7,680 nucleotides of DNA from an uncultured Oscillospiraceae bacterium. Its GTDB lineage: Bacteria > Bacillota > Clostridia > Oscillospirales > Oscillospiraceae. A model generated the notes under the pieces. It was not told the DNA's origin and ran no database searches. It was given only the letters and a program-made list of their open reading frames with translations. Position 1 is the stretch's first letter. Every line of letters begins with the position of its first letter. Position numbers and translations under genes: made by a program. Below are positions 1-5,183 of this stretch, in pieces. The DNA lies in NCBI GenBank assembly GCA_934515035.1, contig CAKSXP010000084.1:1-7680 (forward strand). The letters run 5' to 3'.

Positions 1-528
1 AAAAGGCATCCGGAATCCGTTTTGACCATGATCCTGACGACCACCTTGACGATCGATTCCGATTATGTCAGAGACATCCAAAAAGAGCGATTTTCAACTC
101 CGGTACTCCTCTTTTTACTGAAGCTCGTTCCCGCAAAAACGGAAATGAAGCTGCTGCTGAAAAAGAGCACGGGATTTTTGGAATGCGAATCGGAAGAGGA
201 TCGGAACTATGGCAGAGGGTTTTATGAGGTAGTGGCTTCTGACCTGAACTATAAGCAGCGGTTCATTCACAGTTTTCGGTGTGTGTATATGCTGAAGGAC
301 TATCCGCTTTTCAAAGAAAGTGATTTCGGGTATCTGAGGGGAAAGATACAGGTCCTCCTTCCGGAGAGAGACATTTTCAAAAAAGAGGATCAGGACCGTC
401 TTGCGGATCTGTTCAGAAAGCTGGATGCAGAAATTCTCAATGTTCCGGGCGGTCACGTAGGATTTATCGTTCAGTCGGAGCACTATATTGATTTGATGGA
501 GAAGTTTCTGGAGAAAACCATGATCTGA
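1..528 (+). CDS. Alpha/beta hydrolase, C-terminal part (5' end outside window)
   Basis: The reading frame is open from base 1 to a TGA at 526-528, giving 175 residues. A TTG at 22 is in frame but is unlikely to be the true start, because the residues before it (HPESV, codons 3-7) fit the helix that follows the nucleophile elbow in alpha/beta hydrolases, typically 'hPe.V..liL'. The C-terminal half has the expected late-strand pattern: a strand ending LLPERD (Asp at partial residue 124), a helix beginning KKEDQDRL, then NVPGGHVGF with the candidate catalytic His at partial residue 152. The nucleophile Ser would lie just upstream of the window. Between these is a lid-like section of about 80 residues rich in Lys, Phe and Glu. 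The family covers esterases, lipases and peptidases, and the substrate cannot be read here. Base composition is clearly more AT-rich than the genes from 907 onward. The family call is fairly secure and the specific function is unknown. Confidence 0.72.
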   Translation, partial: KRHPESVLTMILTTTLTIDSDYVRDIQKERFSTPVLLFLLKLVPAKTEMKLLLKKSTGFLECESEEDRNYGRGFYEVVASDLNYKQRFIHSFRCVYMLKDYPLFKESDFGYLRGKIQVLLPERDIFKKEDQDRLADLFRKLDAEILNVPGGHVGFIVQSEHYIDLMEKFLEKTMI

Positions 529-586
529 CAAACCGATCCCCATTTGTTCGCTTAGCAGGATGGCGAGCTAGTGGGCAAAACAGAAC

Positions 587-607
587 GGCGCTCATAAAAA
601 AAGCGCC
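587..607. repeat. Small inverted repeat (possible weak terminator)
   Basis: GGCGCT at 587-592 pairs perfectly with AGCGCC at 602-607 across a 9-base A-rich loop. It lies 59 bases after the hydrolase stop, where a terminator would be expected. No T-run follows on the plus strand, so it is not a canonical intrinsic terminator. Confidence 0.3.
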
Positions 608-674
608 TAATCTGTCCGAGATGAAACAATGATATCTGATGCTTTAAAAAACGGATTTATAAGGGGAAGGTGCC

Positions 675-759
675 ATGAAAAAGACTGCCGCAAACCATTG
701 AGGAATGTAATGCCGAACTGGAACGCACACAGAAGCAGCTGCATATTCTTTCCGCCTGA
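675..759 (+). pseudogene. Frameshifted remnant of a small coiled-coil-like protein gene
   Basis: An ATG at 675 follows a good ribosome binding site (AGGGGAAGG, 662-670) but stops after eight codons (TGA 699-701). In the +1 frame, positions 679-756 read a continuous peptide whose core is TIEECNAELERTQKQL, ending at TGA 757-759. Removing one A from the A5 run at 678-682 joins the start codon to this frame and gives a 27-residue product. The TIEE.NAE.E.T.KQL pattern resembles, from memory, the N-terminus of the small DUF3847-type proteins encoded beside relaxases in clostridial mobile elements. Those are longer, so a second break near 750 is likely; a neighbouring frame there reads EYRQR. The frameshift is seen directly, while the family and mobile-element origin are inference. 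It could also be chance. Confidence 0.35.
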
Positions 760-844
760 ATACCGGCAACGTCCGGAGGGATATAATCTGAGAGCGTCGT
801 TTTTATGAAAAAACGGCCCCAGCAGTCAAAAGCGAAAACAAATA

Positions 845-874
845 TTGGACTTACAACGTCTGATATGATAGAAT
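845..874 (+). promoter_or_regulatory. Promoter with extended -10 for the 907-5116 operon
   Basis: A -35-like TTGGAC (845-850) and a -10 TAGAAT (869-874, five of six consensus bases) are 18 bases apart. A TG at 866-867 is placed as in an extended -10 element. An overlapping TATGAT at 864-869 is a second possible -10. Transcription would begin near 881, leaving a leader of about 25 bases that contains the ribosome binding site and little else. This supports the GTG start at 907 over upstream in-frame ATGs. Confidence 0.55.
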
Positions 875-891
875 ACTTTGTTGTAATTATG

Positions 892-899
892 AAGGGAGG
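892..899 (+). promoter_or_regulatory. Ribosome binding site fixing the GTG start at 907
   Basis: AAGGGAGG at 892-899 is seven bases from the GTG at 907. The in-frame ATG at 889 overlaps this site and the in-frame ATG at 805 has no purine-rich site before it and lies upstream of the predicted promoter, so neither is a good start. Confidence 0.7.
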
Positions 900-906
900 C
901 GGCCGC

Positions 907-2769
907 GTGGAGGTATTCTCAGTCATCATCGCAGTGATCGCGGCGTCCTGTGTTCTGACGCTGTTTTTGTCATACTGGCTCTCGCTGCGCCGTGGCAACT
1001 CCGCGCTGACGGATTTCTGCCTGCGGGACGGCGAAAGCGCCGGCTTCCCGGAAAACCGCGGAAGGCTGACGCGCATCGACGCATTCGCCATGACGGTCAT
1101 CACGCTGCTGTACGGCTTCACCGCGTTTTATAACCTCGGAGAAAACAAAGCCCCGCAGAGCTTCTGCCACTTCGACGACCGCGGGCGCTATGTCCTCATC
1201 GAGCTGCGGGAGGAGCAGGAGATCAGCTCCGTGCAGTATTACACGGGCCTTAAGCACGGGGACTACTATCTTCAGTTCTCGCTCGACGGCGAAAACTGGG
1301 TCGACCAGACCGCCATGCCCCAGAGCTATGCCGACCTCTTCAAATGGCAGTACGCACAGCTTCTGGAGCCGTTCCAGCGCGTCAAGTACGTCCGCATCAT
1401 CTCGGGCGGCGACCTGTATCTCGGCGAACTTGCGCTGTACGACGGGAGCGGTTCGCTCATACCGGCGGACGAGCTTATATATGACCTGGGCTGCGCGCCC
1501 CTGTTCGACGAGCAGGAGCTTGTCCCCGCGGAGGGCAAGACCCAGTACAACAGCGCATATTTCGACGAGATATACCACGCCCGCACGGCCTATGAAAACG
1601 TTGAGAACATATACCCCTACGAGATCAGCCACCCGCCTCTCGGCAAACTCATCATCTCCGTCGGCATACGCATTTTCGGAATGACGCCCTTCGGCTGGCG
1701 CTTTATGGGAACGCTTTTCGGCGTTCTGATGCTTCCGCTTCTTTACCTGCTGCTCAAGAACCTGTTCTCGAGCACGGCCATCGCCTCCTGCGGAACGCTT
1801 ATGTTCGCGTTCGACTTCATGCACTTTGTTCAGACGCGCATCGCGACCATAGACACCTATGCCGTGTTTTTCATCCTGCTGTCATATCTGTTCATGTACC
1901 GCTGGCTGACGGGCAGCGGCGGCAGAGCGAAATGCTCGCTCGCTCTGTGCGGCGTCAGCTTCGGCGTCGGCTGCGCCTGCAAGTGGACGGTCGTATATGC
2001 CGGAGCCGGTCTTGCTCTGATCTGGCTGCTGTACTGGATATTCCGCGGCAGGGACATGTACGGAGTCAGGCGCGGGACTCAGTTTCTCCGTGAGCTTTTC
2101 GCCAACATACTTTTCTGCTGTGTGTTTTTCGTTCTGGTCCCCGTCGTCATTTATTACCTGAGCTATTATCCTTACGGCAGAGCAAGCGGGCTGAGCGGCT
2201 TTTCGATGTATTTCACGCGCGAATACCTCGACATCGTTATAAACAACCAGAAATACATGTTCTCCTATCATTCCGGCCTTGTTTCCACGCATCCGTATTC
2301 CTCCCACTGGTATCAATGGCTGTTCGACATCCGTCCGATACTCTATTACAGCCAATACTTTTCCGACGGCGAAAAGGCCTGCTTCGGCGCGTTCACAAAT
2401 CCCATCCTCTGCTGGGCGGGACTGCTGGCCGTGCTTACGATGGGCTGGCAGGGCATTTTCAGAAAGGACAAAAAAGCGCTTTTCATCTTCATCGGCTATC
2501 TGTCCCAGCTTCTGCCCTGGGTGCTCGTCTCCCGGCTCACCTTCGCCTACCATTACTTCCCCTGCATGGTGTTCATCGTTCTTGCGGTATGCCATGTCAT
2601 GAACACGATGCGCCGCACATGGAGGCGCTGGCGCGCGCCGGTTTACGGCTTCACGGGCGCCTGCCTCGCTCTGTTTGTTCTGTTTTATCCCGTGCTTGCG
2701 GGAGCAAAGGTTTCCGTCAGTTATATTCAGGCATTCCTCAAATGGATACCCGGAATGTGGCCCTGGTGA
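907..2769 (+). CDS. Membrane glycosyltransferase of the protein-O-mannosyltransferase (GT39/PMT) family with a discoidin-like domain
   Basis: This is probably a polyprenyl-phosphate-sugar-dependent transferase acting on the outer face of the membrane, adding a sugar to exported proteins or envelope glycans. The protein is 620 residues from GTG 907. It starts with two hydrophobic helices (about 3-23 and 58-77). A soluble stretch (about 83-195) then resembles an F5/8 type C (discoidin) fold, with FSLDGENW near 124-131 and a YVRIISGGDLYLGELALYD strand near its end. The PMT core follows: FDEIYHAR with the acidic pair D220-E221 characteristic of the first external loop, then HPPLGK at 242-247. About ten further membrane segments run to the C-terminus, including a late YHYFP motif. 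PMT family membership is secure. The sugar, acceptor and role of the discoidin-like part are unknown. It is first in a likely four-gene operon and ends 6 bases before the next start. Confidence 0.85.
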   Translation: MEVFSVIIAVIAASCVLTLFLSYWLSLRRGNSALTDFCLRDGESAGFPENRGRLTRIDAFAMTVITLLYGFTAFYNLGENKAPQSFCHFDDRGRYVLIELREEQEISSVQYYTGLKHGDYYLQFSLDGENWVDQTAMPQSYADLFKWQYAQLLEPFQRVKYVRIISGGDLYLGELALYDGSGSLIPADELIYDLGCAPLFDEQELVPAEGKTQYNSAYFDEIYHARTAYENVENIYPYEISHPPLGKLIISVGIRIFGMTPFGWRFMGTLFGVLMLPLLYLLLKNLFSSTAIASCGTLMFAFDFMHFVQTRIATIDTYAVFFILLSYLFMYRWLTGSGGRAKCSLALCGVSFGVGCACKWTVVYAGAGLALIWLLYWIFRGRDMYGVRRGTQFLRELFANILFCCVFFVLVPVVIYYLSYYPYGRASGLSGFSMYFTREYLDIVINNQKYMFSYHSGLVSTHPYSSHWYQWLFDIRPILYYSQYFSDGEKACFGAFTNPILCWAGLLAVLTMGWQGIFRKDKKALFIFIGYLSQLLPWVLVSRLTFAYHYFPCMVFIVLAVCHVMNTMRRTWRRWRAPVYGFTGACLALFVLFYPVLAGAKVSVSYIQAFLKWIPGMWPW

Positions 2770-2775
2770 TAAATT

Positions 2776-3594
2776 ATGCTTACTGATTTTCATATACACT
2801 CAAACTGCTCTTCCGACGGCTTTGACACGATGCTCGACATGGCGCGCGCCTCGGGAGAACGCGGCGTCGCGGTCGTGTGCTTCACCGATCACTGCGATCT
2901 GGATCACTACACGACGGGAAAGCCCGACCCCAACTGCTTCGACTACTGGCCCGGCGCTCTCGAGCAATACCGCGAGGCCCGCGAGGCCGGGCTCACGCTG
3001 CCCGAAGTGCGCATCGGCATCGAGCTGGGCGAAGCCTGCCACGACGCCGGCCGCGCGGCGGAGATCGCCGGCACGCCGGAGCTTGACTTTGTTCTCGGCT
3101 CGCTGCACTCCATCCGCGGCGAATGCGACTTCTATTGTCTGCCCTATGAGAGCCGCGAGCACTGCGTCGATCTGATGCACCGCTATCTTGCGGAGCTGAC
3201 GGAAACGGCGGCTCTCCCCTTCGTGGACGTCATCGCGCACATCGGCTATACCCGCCGCTATATGATGAAGGCAGGCTTCGACGTCCGCGCCGACATGGCC
3301 TCATTCGGAGACGAGCTCGACCTTCTGCTCAGAACAGCCGTCGAAAACGGCACCGGCATTGAGGTCAACACCTCCGGACTGCGCAACGCGCTCATCGGCG
3401 AGACGATACCGGGCTTTGACGTTGTGCGGCGCTATCGCGAGCTGGGCGGCGAGATCATAACCCTCGGAAGCGACGCGCACATGGTGTCCGACGCGGGCGG
3501 CGGCCTGCGCGAGGGGCTTGAGCTCATAAGAAACGCCGGCTTCCGGTATATTACCGGATTTAAAAACAGAAAACCGGAATTTATCCGGATATAG
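2776..3594 (+). CDS. PHP-domain histidinol-phosphatase family protein (HisJ/HisK type)
   Basis: This is a 272-residue cytoplasmic metal-dependent phosphoesterase of the PHP superfamily. The metal-binding set is complete: H6 and H8 (HIH), D38 and H39 (TDH), E83 (GIELGE), H111 (GSLHS), H155 (IAHIGY), and D233 and H235 (GSDAH). Length and motif order match the HisJ/HisK histidinol-phosphate phosphatases, which release phosphate from L-histidinol phosphate in histidine synthesis. No other his gene is in the window, and family members also act on other phosphoesters, so the exact substrate is not proven. The ATG at 2776 is 6 bases after the upstream stop, with only a weak ribosome binding site, which suggests translational coupling to the glycosyltransferase gene. 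The family is secure and the substrate moderately so. Confidence 0.85.
   Translation: MLTDFHIHSNCSSDGFDTMLDMARASGERGVAVVCFTDHCDLDHYTTGKPDPNCFDYWPGALEQYREAREAGLTLPEVRIGIELGEACHDAGRAAEIAGTPELDFVLGSLHSIRGECDFYCLPYESREHCVDLMHRYLAELTETAALPFVDVIAHIGYTRRYMMKAGFDVRADMASFGDELDLLLRTAVENGTGIEVNTSGLRNALIGETIPGFDVVRRYRELGGEIITLGSDAHMVSDAGGGLREGLELIRNAGFRYITGFKNRKPEFIRI
3542..3588 (+). repeat. Two tandem CCGG hairpins before rpiB
   Basis: TCCGGTA (3542-3548) pairs with TACCGGA (3552-3558) around TAT. CCGGA (3574-3578) pairs with TCCGG (3584-3588) around five bases. Both lie inside the last codons of the histidinol-phosphatase-like gene, directly ahead of the rpiB ribosome binding site. They may affect message stability or rpiB translation, or be a coincidence of coding sequence. 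Confidence 0.3.
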
Positions 3595-3607
3595 GAGGAA
3601 AAATAAA

Positions 3608-4048
3608 ATGATTGCAATCGGCTCCGACCACGGCGGATACGCCCTCAAACAGGAGATCATGAAATATCTCTCGGACAACGGTTATGAATACAGGGACTTC
3701 GGCACCTATTCCGAGGAGAGCTGCGACTATCCGGTTTACGGCGCCGCCGTCGCCCGCGCAGTCGCTGGCGGCGAATGCGAAAAGGGCATCATAATCTGCG
3801 GCACCGGCATCGGCATCTCCATCGCCGCGAACAAGATAAAGGGCGTGCGCGCCGCTCTCTGCGGCGACTGCTATTCCGCGGAATATACCCGCCGCCACAA
3901 TGACGCGAATATCCTCGCCATGGGCGCGCGCGTTATCGGCAGCGGCCTTGCCCAGAAAATAACCGAAACCTTTCTCACGACGGAATTTGAGGGCGGACGC
4001 CACGCACGCCGCGTCGCACTCATAACCGAGCTGGAAAACGGGGAGTGA
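3608..4048 (+). CDS. rpiB: Ribose-5-phosphate isomerase B
   Basis: RpiB interconverts ribose 5-phosphate and ribulose 5-phosphate in the non-oxidative pentose phosphate pathway, in the cytoplasm. The 146-residue product is the usual length for the RpiB/LacA/LacB family. It shows the family signature throughout: IGSDHGG at 4-10, DYPVYG at 40-45, the IICGTGIGISIAANK block at 62-76 carrying the candidate catalytic base C64 and T66, and RRHNDANILAMG at 95-106 with H97. The Cys at 64 places it with the E. coli-type enzymes rather than the mycobacterial ones that use Glu. Related LacA/LacB subunits act on galactose 6-phosphate, but a lone RpiB-like gene of this type is normally the ribose isomerase. 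An AGGAGG box (3594-3599) lies 8 bases before ATG 3608. The gene starts 13 bases after its neighbour's stop. Confidence 0.93.
   Translation: MIAIGSDHGGYALKQEIMKYLSDNGYEYRDFGTYSEESCDYPVYGAAVARAVAGGECEKGIIICGTGIGISIAANKIKGVRAALCGDCYSAEYTRRHNDANILAMGARVIGSGLAQKITETFLTTEFEGGRHARRVALITELENGE
4040..4045 (+). promoter_or_regulatory. Ribosome binding site supporting an ACG start at 4055
   Basis: GGGGAG lies in the last codons of rpiB, 9 bases before an ACG at 4055-4057. No ATG, GTG or TTG is in the downstream gene's frame between the rpiB stop and 4127, although the protein-like sequence clearly begins before 4127. Confidence 0.5.
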
Positions 4049-4054
4049 GTTAAA

Positions 4055-5116
4055 ACGGCCTACGGACCAAAAGACATATACAGAGGGCGCAGACCCTGGC
4101 GAAAGCTTGCCGTTGCCCTGCTCTGTGTGCTGGGCGCGGTCATCGTCCTCGCCGTCGTGCTGTTTTACACGCTGCAAAAGTATGTCGTTACGACCGCGGA
4201 CGGAGTTTCGCTGGACCTCCCCTTTCTGTCCGATGACGGCAGCGCCGGGGAGCCGGACAGCACCGTGCGCACAACGCCGAAGGCGGAGCTCGTCATCGAT
4301 GAACCGGACTATGAAAACATAGAGACCGGCGCGGGAGAGAATATTGAACAGCTTCGGGCGCTTTTCGTCGGACAGGCCGATATTTCGGCGGACGGCCTTG
4401 CCGCCGCGGCGGAAGCGGCAGAGTCGATGGGCGCTTCCGCGCTGGTGCTGGACATGAAGCCGGCCGGCGGCCTTCTGAGCTGGAACTCATATTCCGCCAC
4501 CGCCGCTTCATACGGCACGGCGGGAAGCTCGTCTCTCACGGAGCCGATAGCCGCGCTGAAGGACGGCGGCTTCTATCTCGCCGCGCAGATATCCGTGTGT
4601 GCGGACGATCTGATAGTCTCCCGCAACCCCAACGCCGTTCTTACAACGCCGGACGGAGCGACGGTCTTTGACAGCGCCGGCGGAAGGCTCGATCCTTATA
4701 ACGGCTTCGTGCGCACCTATATTCTGGAACTGCTCACGGAGCTTGACGCCATGGGCTTTGACGAGGTCATTCTGACAAACCTCTCCATGCCCGCCGCGGA
4801 ATACATCTACTCCCAGGAGATGGCGTATGAGGCGGATGCCGAAACGGCGATACTGAGCTTTTCCAACTGGCTGATAAAAAACACCGGCGGTCTTGAGCTG
4901 ACTCTCTCCGCCGTCCTGGACGGCAGCGGCTCCGGCCAGAACGAAAAGAACTTTTTCATGATGTTCGACCGCGTCTGCTATCCCTGCGCCTCCGGCGAGG
5001 TCGAGACAAAGCGCGCCGCCGCGCAGGCGGCGATGACCTCCGGCGACGCCGGGGCCCGCTTCGTTCCCATATCCGCCTCCGCTCCAGAAAGCGGAAGCTG
5101 GATAGTCAAAAGCTGA
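4055..5116 (+). CDS. Membrane-anchored DUF4015-like putative glycoside hydrolase, apparent ACG start
   Basis: Read from ACG 4055 the protein has 353 residues: a basic cytoplasmic tail containing GPKDIYRGRRPWRK, one membrane helix at about 18-40, a Ser/Asp/Glu-rich linker to about 80, then an exported globular domain. That domain follows the DUF4015 putative glycoside hydrolase pattern: a strand with ALVLDMKPAGG where families usually have 'VKD..G', a helix, YLAAQISVCADDLI in place of the common 'RiVvFkD', a NPNAV segment, and MGFDEVILTNLSMP at 233-246. The last motif usually reads GFDEI.fDY.RFP, so an acidic residue and aromatic residues are replaced. The only standard start near the N-terminus, GTG 4127, would remove the tail and part of the helix. 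The protein may be an inactive or divergent enzyme in envelope polysaccharide metabolism. Family assignment is by pattern only. It closes the operon, 6 bases after rpiB. Confidence 0.62.
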   Translation, partial: TAYGPKDIYRGRRPWRKLAVALLCVLGAVIVLAVVLFYTLQKYVVTTADGVSLDLPFLSDDGSAGEPDSTVRTTPKAELVIDEPDYENIETGAGENIEQLRALFVGQADISADGLAAAAEAAESMGASALVLDMKPAGGLLSWNSYSATAASYGTAGSSSLTEPIAALKDGGFYLAAQISVCADDLIVSRNPNAVLTTPDGATVFDSAGGRLDPYNGFVRTYILELLTELDAMGFDEVILTNLSMPAAEYIYSQEMAYEADAETAILSFSNWLIKNTGGLELTLSAVLDGSGSGQNEKNFFMMFDRVCYPCASGEVETKRAAAQAAMTSGDAGARFVPISASAPESGSWIVKS

Positions 5117-5133
5117 TACATTACCGTTCAAAA

Positions 5134-5165
5134 ACCCCCATGCGGCAGAATAGCCGCATGGGGGT
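5134..5165. terminator. Bidirectional intrinsic terminator between convergent genes
   Basis: A perfect 13-bp stem pairs 5134-5146 (ACCCCCATGCGGC) with 5153-5165 around a 6-base AGAATA loop. On the minus strand the A-run at 5130-5134 gives a T-run directly after the stem. On the plus strand a T5 run (5170-5174) follows after four bases. It can end the operon stopping at 5116 and the minus-strand gene stopping at 5184. Confidence 0.92.
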
Positions 5166-5183
5166 AGTGTTTTTATATGTGTT

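Larger units (their letters stand above)
529..906. other. Gene-poor interval with remnant sequence and promoter
   Basis: No intact gene can be supported between the hydrolase stop and the GTG at 907. The interval contains a 6-bp inverted repeat (587-607), a frameshifted short gene remnant (675-759), short open frames without homology, and a promoter close to the next gene (845-874). It is AT-richer than the downstream operon and similar in feel to the hydrolase upstream, which suggests an old insertion or deletion junction. That reading is inference. Confidence 0.5.

Noticed and set aside
629..808. 59-codon plus-strand frame in the gene-poor interval
   Set aside because: It lacks a ribosome binding site, overlaps the better-supported remnant at 675-759, and shows no recognisable pattern.
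805..906. N-terminal extension of the glycosyltransferase from ATG 805 or ATG 889
   Set aside because: The extension runs through the predicted promoter and ribosome binding site, and its residues do not resemble a membrane protein start.
970..1824. 284-codon minus-strand frame
   Set aside because: Its composition (Val, Ala, Glu, Arg) is what the antisense of GC-rich codons gives, and it overlaps the real gene throughout.
1882..2799. 305-codon minus-strand frame opposite the glycosyltransferase
   Set aside because: It is antisense to clear PMT membrane segments, has no homology pattern and no promoter or ribosome binding site of note.
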